Below, one piece after another: positions 6,939 to 11,145 of a DNA stretch of 11,145 nt. Origin of the DNA: an uncultured Prevotella sp. (GTDB lineage Bacteria; Bacteroidota; Bacteroidia; Bacteroidales; Bacteroidaceae); assembly GCA_900553965.1 (NCBI GenBank), contig USFX01000085.1:1-11145 (forward strand), in the 5' to 3' direction. Every line of letters begins with the position of its first letter. Within the stretch, counting starts at the first letter, position 1. A program made the translations under genes and the position numbers. The notes under the pieces are model-generated. The model saw only the letters and a list, made by a program, of their open reading frames with translations, did no database searches and was not told the origin of the DNA.

Positions 6939-7433
6939 TCAACGGCCGCTGAAGAGCAGCCAGGCATCAGGATATTTCGTGCGGAATTCATTGCGGCTGG
7001 CGGCAGCGTCTGCCTTGCTGTCAAATGTTGCAGCCACAACGCGATACATATTGCGTTCCTCGTTCTTCACGATCTGAGCGTCATAACCGCCGTTACGCAA
7101 AGTCTGCTGGAGTCCCTCTGCGTTGGCTATCAACGAGAATGAGCCGACAACGACACTGTATGCCTTGAGGCCTGAGCCATTGACAAGAGAGACATTCTCC
7201 TGACGGACCTGAACATTGTCCGTATTGTCGAGAACCTGGGTCTCCGTAACGGGCTTCTCCACAATAGGAGTAACCACGTTGGTCTCCTGCTGTATAGGCT
7301 CTGCCGTCTGCTGGGCCGTCTCCTGAGCCTTTGCCTTCTCGTAGGCTTTCTTATAAGCACTCTCACTCGACTTACAGCTCGTAAAAGCAACGGCTGCACA
7401 CAGTCCCGCACATAACACCATGTATTTCTTCAT
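6939..7433 (-). CDS. SPOR-domain lipoprotein
   Basis: Predicted peptidoglycan-binding envelope lipoprotein, 164 residues. MKKYMVLCAGLCAAVAFTSC is a type II signal peptide with the acylated Cys at residue 20 (lipobox FTSC). Residues about 21-85 are a low-complexity linker rich in Lys, Glu, Gln, Thr and Val, typical of a spacer from membrane to wall. Residues about 90-162 are a SPOR domain (YSVVVGSF, A-EGLQQTLRNGGYDA, YRVVAATF, A---RNEFR), a fold that binds denuded glycan strands at division sites. It is the first gene of the minus-strand block, divergent from the YtxH cassette with a 233-bp shared intergenic region. No good -7 box was found for it (closest is TATTTTG near 7501-7507, one base short). 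Confidence 0.92.
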   Translation of the reverse strand: MKKYMVLCAGLCAAVAFTSCKSSESAYKKAYEKAKAQETAQQTAEPIQQETNVVTPIVEKPVTETQVLDNTDNVQVRQENVSLVNGSGLKAYSVVVGSFSLIANAEGLQQTLRNGGYDAQIVKNEERNMYRVVAATFDSKADAAASRNEFRTKYPDAWLLFSGR

Positions 7434-7666
7434 CTTTAAATACCTTATTTAATAATTAAACTTAGATTACTTCTTTTCAAAAAATATTTGTGCGAAGTTA
7501 CAAAATATCATCCAAACCCCGCACATCATCGTGCATAAAGTTTGTTAAATGAGGAAAATACCGACGTTTTAACAAAAAACAAGAGTCCCGTTGAGCACCT
7601 TTCAGAATAAGTTTCGTACATTTGCGAACCAAAACAATTGTTTCACCATTAAAAATTCAAATGCTT
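7434..7666. promoter_or_regulatory. Divergent intergenic region between SPOR and YtxH genes
   Basis: AT-rich 233-bp gap feeding both the minus-strand SPOR gene and the plus-strand YtxH cassette. The plus-directed -7 box TACATTTG at 7617-7624 is listed separately. A short GCAC/GTGC dyad (7521-7534) is the only other symmetry noticed. Confidence 0.5.
7591..7624 (+). promoter_or_regulatory. Promoter of the YtxH cassette
   Basis: TACATTTG at 7617-7624 matches the Bacteroidetes -7 consensus TAnnTTTG exactly. A TTG at 7591-7593 lies 23 nt upstream, slightly longer than the usual 19-21 nt. Transcription would start near 7630, giving a leader of about 35 nt before the ATG at 7667. This is also why the TTG at 7622, inside the box, cannot be the translation start. 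Confidence 0.6.
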
Positions 7667-7879
7667 ATGAAAAGTTTAGGTTACATCGGAGCATTCCTCG
7701 GCGGAGCACTCGCCGGAACAGTTGTAGGACTTCTGTTGGCTCCTGAAAAAGGCAAGGACACACGCGAGAAAATCACCGACGCTGTTGATGACTTCCTCAA
7801 GAAGCACAACATCAAGCTGTCACGCAAGGAAGTCGGCGACCTCGTTGACGACATCGAAGAGGCGACACCCGCCATTTGA
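7667..7879 (+). CDS. YtxH-domain small envelope protein
   Basis: Seventy-residue protein of the YtxH family (PF12732 type). A glycine-rich membrane helix (about residues 4-24, YIGAFLGGALAGTVVGLLLA) is followed by the family hallmark APEKGKDTREKI and an amphipathic, acidic helix ending in DDIEEATPAI. The role is unknown; Firmicute relatives are stress-induced. The start is ATG 7667 (MKSLGY), with ATG 7661 two codons upstream as the alternative; the reading frame is open further but would overlap the promoter. It is the first gene of a three-gene plus-strand cassette, 48 bp ahead of the holin-like gene. Confidence 0.85.
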   Translation: MKSLGYIGAFLGGALAGTVVGLLLAPEKGKDTREKITDAVDDFLKKHNIKLSRKEVGDLVDDIEEATPAI

Positions 7880-7888
7880 CCCACACTC

Positions 7889-7911
7889 CCGGCGTGACAA
7901 AGCCACGCCGG
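7889..7911 (+). other. Strong stem-loop between YtxH and holin-like genes
   Basis: ccggcgtg and cacgccgg form a perfect 8-bp GC-rich stem around a 7-nt loop, starting 10 bp after the YtxH stop codon. No T-tract follows, so it is not a classical terminator. It could protect the 3' end of a processed YtxH mRNA or lower read-through into the next gene. Confidence 0.6.
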
Positions 7912-7927
7912 CCACAGTTGAGAGCTT

Positions 7928-8275
7928 ATGTTATCAAGCGACAAAAACGTAGAATCACTGGCACAGCTCGTAACTGTGCTCAAGGATTACATCGGACTTC
8001 AGAAAGAATACCTGAAGTTCGATGTAATCGACAAACTGGTACGCCTCGTGACGGCACTCACTCTAGCCATCATCTTCTTCATCCTGATGATTGCCGTTCT
8101 CTTCTATCTTTCTTTCGCCACAGTCTACTGGATGGCGCCTCACACCGGCACGGCCAGCGCCTTTGCCCTCGTGGCCGCATTCTTCCTCGTCTTACTATGC
8201 GTCATCTTCACTTTCCGCAAGAAGTGGATAGAGCGTCCGCTCGTCCGGTTCATGACAAAGACTCTTTTAGGATAG
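7928..8275 (+). CDS. Holin-like two-helix membrane protein (phage_holin_3_6 / Holin-X type)
   Basis: 115-residue inner-membrane protein resembling PF07332 'putative holin' proteins that are common on bacterial chromosomes. An N-terminal amphipathic segment (about 1-40: ESLAQLVTVLKDYIGLQKEYLKFD) precedes two membrane helices (about 41-68 and 75-96) and a basic C-terminus (RKKWIERPLVRFMTKTLLG). The family label comes from shape, not proven lytic activity; no lysin, phage gene or integrase is nearby, and the YtxH partner argues for an envelope role. It is 48 bp after YtxH and 4 bp before the next start, so co-transcription is very likely. Confidence 0.82.
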   Translation: MLSSDKNVESLAQLVTVLKDYIGLQKEYLKFDVIDKLVRLVTALTLAIIFFILMIAVLFYLSFATVYWMAPHTGTASAFALVAAFFLVLLCVIFTFRKKWIERPLVRFMTKTLLG

Positions 8276-8279
8276 ACCC

Positions 8280-8561
8280 ATGATGAAAAACAACAAGGCA
8301 TTTATGAAAACCGACAGACACACAATCAACACCCTCGAAGAGCTTGAAATACGCAAGGAGGAACTCCGGACCGAGATACAACGGAAAGGTGAAGTCGTAG
8401 CCGGACTATGGGAAGACCTCTTCACGGAGAAGAAAGCCAGCACGCGCGGAGAGATGATAACAAGCATTGTAAGCAAGAGCATAACAGCCTTCGACGCCTT
8501 CATGCTCGCCAGAAAGCTCGTCAAACAATACGGCCATCTATTCGGAAGAAAGAAACGATGA
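8280..8561 (+). CDS. Small charged protein of unknown function, third gene of the YtxH cassette
   Basis: 93 residues, family not recognised. The N-terminal half (about 15-50: TINTLEELEIRKEELRTEIQ...) is a charged heptad-like helix suited to a coiled coil. The middle (about 57-80: GEMITSIVSKSITAFDAFMLARKL) is an amphipathic to weakly hydrophobic helix, and the end is basic (GRKKR). It has no signal peptide or cysteine. Start at ATG 8280 or 8283 (overlapping ATGATG); 8304 is less likely. It begins 4 bp after the holin-like stop codon, so it is translationally linked, and may associate with that membrane protein from the cytoplasmic side. Confidence 0.75.
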   Translation: MMKNNKAFMKTDRHTINTLEELEIRKEELRTEIQRKGEVVAGLWEDLFTEKKASTRGEMITSIVSKSITAFDAFMLARKLVKQYGHLFGRKKR

Positions 8562-8586
8562 ACCGGCGGTATGTCATTCCAGACAT

Positions 8587-8721
8587 TGTGACATGTCGTC
8601 CAAAACATGACGACACGCTTTCCAAAACGTAGCAATACATCACATAAGGCACGGAACACGTCACATAAAAAACACGACGATACGTCACATAAAACATGGC
8701 GACACGTCACATAAAGACATA
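8587..8721. repeat. Degenerate 21-24 bp tandem repeat (about six units)
   Basis: Successive units begin near 8587, 8611, 8632, 8654, 8678 and 8700. The best preserved (last three) share the core acacgtcacataaa or its variant tacgtcacataaa; the string cacataa recurs at 8641, 8662, 8686 and 8708 (spacings 21, 24, 22). Units decay leftward into forms such as cgacacgctttccaaaac. There are no spacers, so it is not a CRISPR. The array begins 26 bp after the last cassette gene and ends at the small-RNA terminator. Confidence 0.7.
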
Positions 8722-8746
8722 AAAAAAAGGAGTACCGCTGTACTCC
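8721..8746 (-). terminator. Intrinsic terminator of the predicted small RNA
   Basis: On the minus strand, GGAGTAC and GTACTCC form a perfect 7-bp stem with a 4-nt AGCG loop, followed immediately by T8. In the plus direction the stem is followed by AATCTTTG, a poor tract, so it is built for minus-strand transcripts and would stop the upstream plus-strand cassette only weakly. Confidence 0.8.
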
Positions 8747-8784
8747 AATCTTTGTTAACCTTAAATCTAATACTATGAAAAACA
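8721..8784 (-). ncRNA. Predicted ~64-nt small RNA
   Basis: A self-contained transcription unit: a consensus promoter directly upstream and an intrinsic terminator about 45 bp further on. The predicted RNA begins near 8784 with GUGUGUUUUUC. It runs through an unpaired AU-rich stretch including AUAGUAUUAGAUUUAAGG and GUUAACAAAGAUUGG, and ends in hairpin GGAGUAC-AGCG-GUACUCC plus eight U. It contains no AUG; a GUG at 8785 opens a frame, but the terminator would cut it short. The small size with a single 3' hairpin suits a trans-acting sRNA whose unpaired 5' part is the seed, or a terminated leader. I cannot assign it to a named RNA family. Confidence 0.55.
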
Positions 8785-8789
8785 CACTG

Positions 8790-8819
8790 CAAAATTAAGA
8801 ATATTATTTTAATATGCAA
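8790..8819 (-). promoter_or_regulatory. Consensus Bacteroidetes promoter of the predicted small RNA
   Basis: The minus strand reads TTG (8819-8817), 19 nt spacer, TAATTTTG (8797-8790). This fits the Bacteroidetes sigma-ABfr consensus TTTG-N19-21-TAnnTTTG in both boxes and in spacing. It is the best promoter match in the window. Expected start is about 5-7 nt downstream, near 8784. Confidence 0.75.
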
Positions 8820-8989
8820 TAAAATTCACCCCAAAACTTCACTTTTACAACATTATTTAACCAAAATCGCCCTTTATGTAACAAATCCGGAAGCATAAAG
8901 CATAAATTTAACTAAACGCTGCACCGCAGATTCAGCAATCCTTCTATCCACGAAACCCTCCCTTTTCCGATTCCGCCTCCTCAGATTCC

Positions 8990-9018
8990 GTAGGGGCATA
9001 ATCTTGTTTTTGCCCGTC
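8990..9018 (+). repeat. REP-like hairpin, copy 1
   Basis: gtagggg at 8990-8996 leads into a hairpin with gggca (8994-8998) paired to tgccc (9011-9015) around a 12-nt T-rich loop, followed by gtc. The GTAGGG head plus a GC-rich stem is a common format of REP elements spread by RAYT (Y1) transposases. The loop looks degraded. Confidence 0.5.
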
Positions 9019-9134
9019 TGAAACATATCTGATGCAACGTATCGTCATCACTGTATGGAGGATGCTGCAAATCATATACACCACCCCGATTGTATGGATA
9101 TCGCTTTGCGACGTTTATTGAATATCAACAGATT

Positions 9135-9163
9135 GCGTCAACGTGCCAAAGGCACGTCCCTAC
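9135..9163 (-). repeat. REP-like hairpin, copy 2 (opposite orientation)
   Basis: On the minus strand the element reads GTAGGG followed by ACGTGCC-TTT-GGCACGT, a perfect 7-bp stem with a 3-nt loop, and then TGACGC. It faces copy 1 across about 115 bp, so the two GTAGGG heads lie at the outer ends of an inverted pair, as in REP doublets (BIME/REPIN). No RAYT transposase gene is in the window. Confidence 0.55.
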
Positions 9164-9409
9164 TTTCGGTTCTCCCCATCCCTCAATCTTCCCCGAAAAC
9201 AACCGACAAAACACCTCAAAAATGCCCTCAAAACACCACAAATACGCCCCACTTTGAGAAATATTTTCCCGACGGCCGCAAATTCCGCAGTATTCCGTGT
9301 GCAAAAAATAAACAGCTGATAACAAGAAAGTTATCCGACGAAAACAAAATCTGTGCAATCTAAAACGGCCTAAAAATCGCTTTTCCGGCCCCCAAAACCG
9401 CCTTTTTTC

Positions 9410-9520
9410 CTGCCGTAAGGGCCTCCCGGGTCTGCAACGGGGCCGTTCCCATCTCCCAACGAGGCCGCCGTTGCATTGCCGTAAGGGCCCCGCCGCAACC
9501 TCGGGAGACCCTTACGGCAG
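9410..9520. repeat. GC-rich inverted-repeat element
   Basis: The left arm ctgccgtaagggcctcccg (9410-9428) is answered by cgggagacccttacggcag (9502-9520), 18 of 19 positions pairing, and a weaker correspondence continues inward. A third copy, tgccgtaagggcc (9477-9489), lies in direct orientation inside. Inner dyads aacggggccgtt (9436-9447) and caacg/cgttg (9458-9474) add more hairpins. It is much richer in G+C than its surroundings, consistent with an inserted palindromic element. Confidence 0.65.
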
Positions 9521-9552
9521 GACGTCCACCGTTCCGCAGCGTTTTCAGAGCC

Positions 9553-9568
9553 TCTGGACGGTTCCAGA
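9553..9568. other. Perfect 6-bp hairpin beside the GC-rich element
   Basis: tctgga-cggt-tccaga, a 6-bp stem with a 4-nt loop, 33 bp to the right of the GC-rich inverted repeat. No T-tract adjoins it. It may be an outlying part of the same element. Confidence 0.4.
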
Positions 9569-9684
9569 ACGGAATTTTCATTTGTCATGGGTTTTCGCCG
9601 AGTAATATTTACAAGACCATACCGTGACAATTCACAGAATTGAAATGTAGGGTGTTCAAAATCACCAAAAACATCTATTTACAG

Positions 9685-9715
9685 GTGCGAGTGTGGTTCT
9701 GCGACACCTTCGCAC
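9685..9715. other. Bulged 10-bp stem-loop
   Basis: gtgcga-gtgt, a 9-nt loop, acac-ct-tcgcac: two helical parts (6 and 4 bp) separated by a 2-nt bulge. It stands alone in otherwise featureless sequence, with no promoter or T-tract nearby. Confidence 0.4.
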
Positions 9716-9795
9716 ACATAATCTTCGGGCGCACACGTAATTGGCATTTATTTAAATTCAATATCGAATACCCACCCTTTCAGAGTGTCCCACGT

Positions 9796-9839
9796 AAAAA
9801 AGGCTCACTTTCTTACTACCGTCTTAACCCCAAAGAGCC
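9796..9839 (-). terminator. Intrinsic terminator of the murB-hydrolase unit
   Basis: On the minus strand GGCTCTTT pairs with AAAGTGAGCC (8 bp with a TG bulge) around a 20-nt loop, followed directly by T6. It starts 13 bp after the hydrolase stop codon, so it is the natural end of the murB transcript. Confidence 0.7.
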
Positions 9840-9851
9840 AGAACGCTCGCC

Positions 9852-10613
9852 TCACACCTCCAGCACCTGCCCGTCGTAGGCCATCTCCACGCCCTCGGGT
9901 AGCTGGCGGTTGACCTCCTCATGCCGTCCGATATGGTGGCTGGAATGAATCAGCAGCGTGCGGCGCGCCCCCACCCGACGCGCAAAATCCACGGCGTCGC
10001 TGACAAGCTGGTGGGAATGGTGCTCCTTCACGAAACGCAGGGCGTTGACGACGAGGACTTCCGTGCCAGTGAGATACGTCAGTTCGGCGTCGCCAATGGA
10101 CTTCATGTCGGTTATGTAGGCGAAGCGGCCGAAACGGTAGCCCAATATCGGCAGCCGGCCGTGCATGATTTCTATCGGCATAACGTCAATATCACCGATG
10201 TGCAACGGCACATGGGGAGCGATGGTCGTAAGGCAGATATTGGGGATATTGGGATATTTCTCTGCCGCGAAACAATAAGGAAGAGCCTGACGCAATGACG
10301 CCGAGGCACAGGCGTCAGCGTAGATGTCAACGTCACCGAACTTGCAGTAAGGCCGCACGTCATCAATTCCGCCGACGTGGTCGTAGTGGGCATGGGTCAC
10401 AAGGATGCCGTCGATGCGCCTGAACTCGCGCCCCATCATCTGCTGGCGGAAGTCAGGGCCGCAGTCGATGAGCAGACGTGTCGACGCCGTCTCGACCATC
10501 GCGGAACAGCGCGTGCGCTTGTCGCGGGCGTCAGGACTCGTACAGACGTCACAGCAGCAACCCAACGTGGGAACGCCGCTACTCGTTCCGGTTCCAAGCA
10601 GGGTTATCTTCAT
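9852..10613 (-). CDS. PhnP-like metallo-beta-lactamase-fold hydrolase
   Basis: Cytoplasmic metal-dependent hydrolase, 253 residues, of the MBL superfamily and closest in layout to PhnP (phosphoribosyl cyclic phosphodiesterase). MKITLLGTGTSSGVPTLGC opens the fold. A cysteine cluster (GCCCDVC at 18-24 and C36 in RTRCSA) corresponds to the structural zinc site of PhnP. THAHYDHVGG (73-82) is the HxHxDH metal motif, H151 and D169 (YITDM) are the likely remaining ligands, and HHSHQ (198-202) plus LIHSSHH (221-227) complete the site. No phn genes are nearby, so the substrate is open; a cyclic phosphodiester is plausible. Its ATG overlaps the murB stop by ATGA, so translation is coupled. Confidence 0.88.
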   Translation of the reverse strand: MKITLLGTGTSSGVPTLGCCCDVCTSPDARDKRTRCSAMVETASTRLLIDCGPDFRQQMMGREFRRIDGILVTHAHYDHVGGIDDVRPYCKFGDVDIYADACASASLRQALPYCFAAEKYPNIPNICLTTIAPHVPLHIGDIDVMPIEIMHGRLPILGYRFGRFAYITDMKSIGDAELTYLTGTEVLVVNALRFVKEHHSHQLVSDAVDFARRVGARRTLLIHSSHHIGRHEEVNRQLPEGVEMAYDGQVLEV

Positions 10614-11145
10614 ACGATGTTGACCTCAGGTGTTATGTCTATTCCAAACTTCGCCTTCACGTCGCCGCGCACGGCCTCACACAGCGCCACTATCTCCCGT
10701 CCCGTCGCTCCGCCGCGGTTGACGAGCACGAGCGCCTGACGCGAGTGGACACCGGCACGTCCGAGCGACCGTCCTTTCCATCCGCACCGTTCTATCATCC
10801 AGCCCGCCGGAATCTTCTCATGGGCGTCGTCGACGGTATAATGGGGCATGCCGTCATACTCCGCGGCAAGTCTTTCGTAGACGTCGCGCGTCACTACGGG
10901 GTTCATGAAGAAGCTGCCGGCGTTGCCCTCCACCTCCGGGTCGGGCAGTTTCGCGCGCCGTATGTCCGTTATCACCTGCCGCAGCTCCGCCGCCGTGGGC
11001 GTGGTGACGCCCTTGCGCTCCAGCTCCGCGCGGATGTTTCCGTAATCGAGATTGGGGCAGAAGACACAGTTCAAGCGATAGGTGACATACGTAATCACGT
11101 ATCTTCCGGCCCAATCGCGCTTGAAACGGCTCTGCCGATAGGCAT
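10610..11145 (-). CDS. murB: UDP-N-acetylenolpyruvoylglucosamine reductase (5' end beyond window)
   Basis: FAD- and NADPH-dependent enzyme that makes UDP-N-acetylmuramate, the second committed step of peptidoglycan precursor synthesis. About 178 C-terminal codons are visible; the family is about 300-340 residues. The entering sequence AYRQSRFKRDWAGRYVITYV matches the YRxSxFK segment. EGNAGSFFMNPVV holds the catalytic serine, AGWMIERCGWKGRSLGRAGV and HSRQALVLVNRG are the C-terminal domain, and TPEVNIV carries the conserved glutamate near the end. The GTG at 11098 is not the start, since the frame continues upstream with conserved residues to the edge. It overlaps the hydrolase gene by one ATGA junction. 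Confidence 0.95.
   Translation of the reverse strand, partial: AYRQSRFKRDWAGRYVITYVTYRLNCVFCPNLDYGNIRAELERKGVTTPTAAELRQVITDIRRAKLPDPEVEGNAGSFFMNPVVTRDVYERLAAEYDGMPHYTVDDAHEKIPAGWMIERCGWKGRSLGRAGVHSRQALVLVNRGGATGREIVALCEAVRGDVKAKFGIDITPEVNIV

Larger units (their letters stand above)
8562..9851. other. Non-coding 1.3-kb region with structured elements
   Basis: No reading frame here has a recognisable domain. From left to right it holds a degenerate tandem repeat (8587-8721), a predicted minus-strand small RNA with its promoter (8721-8819), an AT-rich stretch with nothing noted (8820-8989), a facing pair of REP-like hairpins (8990-9163), C- and A-rich sequence with nothing convincing (9164-9409), a GC-rich hairpin mosaic (9410-9568), one further stem-loop (9685-9715), and the terminator of the murB-hydrolase unit (9796-9839). 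Confidence 0.7.

Noticed and set aside
7622..7666. Upstream TTG start for the YtxH protein
   Set aside because: It lies inside the -7 promoter box, so it would not be in the transcript.
7928..8275. Prophage lysis module
   Set aside because: Only the holin-like shape suggests phage. No endolysin, structural, integrase or att-like features occur in the window.
8587..8721. CRISPR array
   Set aside because: Units are contiguous and degenerate, with no unique spacers and no cas genes nearby.
8267..8785. 172-codon minus-strand frame starting at GTG 8785
   Set aside because: It runs through the small-RNA terminator and the tandem repeat and then antisense to the third cassette gene. Its repetitive Cys/Val-rich part simply reflects the DNA repeat.
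8775..8798. Seven-codon plus-strand ORF MKNTLQN
   Set aside because: No good plus-strand promoter or ribosome site precedes it and no regulated gene follows. The same bases are better explained by the minus-strand promoter and RNA start.
9055..9363. 102-codon plus-strand frame across the REP-like hairpin
   Set aside because: Low-complexity Thr/Pro/Lys-rich translation through a repeat hairpin, with no signal of initiation and no family resemblance.
9360..9630. Two overlapping minus-strand frames (73 and 86 codons) in the GC-rich element
   Set aside because: Composition is Arg/Gly/Pro-rich, with repeats dictated by the inverted-repeat DNA. There is no domain, promoter or ribosome site, so they are probably open by chance in GC-rich sequence.

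Overview
The window looks like a chromosomal segment of a Bacteroidales bacterium, most likely Prevotella or a close relative. This is an inference from protein style (SPOR lipoprotein, ~187-residue deformylase beginning MILPIY, YtxH/holin-like pair), weak or absent Shine-Dalgarno sequences, and several matches to the Bacteroidetes -7 promoter box TAnnTTTG. No rRNA, tRNA, CRISPR array or transposase gene was seen.

Positions 1-7433 are a mostly housekeeping block read entirely on the minus strand. In transcription order (right to left) it runs: SPOR-domain lipoprotein, ruvX, def (peptide deformylase), a large secreted TPR protein, a membrane-anchored GT2 glycosyltransferase, a secreted protein of unknown function, and thrS (threonyl-tRNA synthetase, C-terminus outside the window). 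Gaps of 25-262 bp between these genes contain several stem-loops, a long imperfect inverted repeat (5531-5736) and a thrS leader with a 13-bp direct repeat and its own -7 box.

Positions 7434-8561 hold a divergent plus-strand cassette of three small envelope-type proteins: a YtxH-family protein, a two-helix holin-like membrane protein (PF07332 type), and a charged 93-residue protein. It has a -7 box close to the first start codon and a perfect 8-bp hairpin between genes 1 and 2.

Positions 8562-9851 are about 1.3 kb without a credible protein gene but full of structure. There is a degenerate 21-24 bp tandem repeat. Next to it is a compact minus-strand transcription unit with a consensus promoter (TTG-N19-TAATTTTG) about 45 bp from an ideal terminator, predicting a free RNA of about 64 nt. 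Further on are a facing pair of REP-like hairpins and a GC-rich hairpin mosaic. The predicted small RNA is the best candidate for something undescribed.

Positions 9796-11145 (minus strand) carry the 3' part of murB, then a PhnP-like metallo-beta-lactamase-fold hydrolase overlapping it by an ATGA junction, and a rho-independent terminator.

Functionally, the window combines translation (thrS, def), nucleic-acid processing (ruvX), cell-wall synthesis (murB, SPOR protein) and envelope proteins. Functions are assigned from motifs read by eye; no database search was run.
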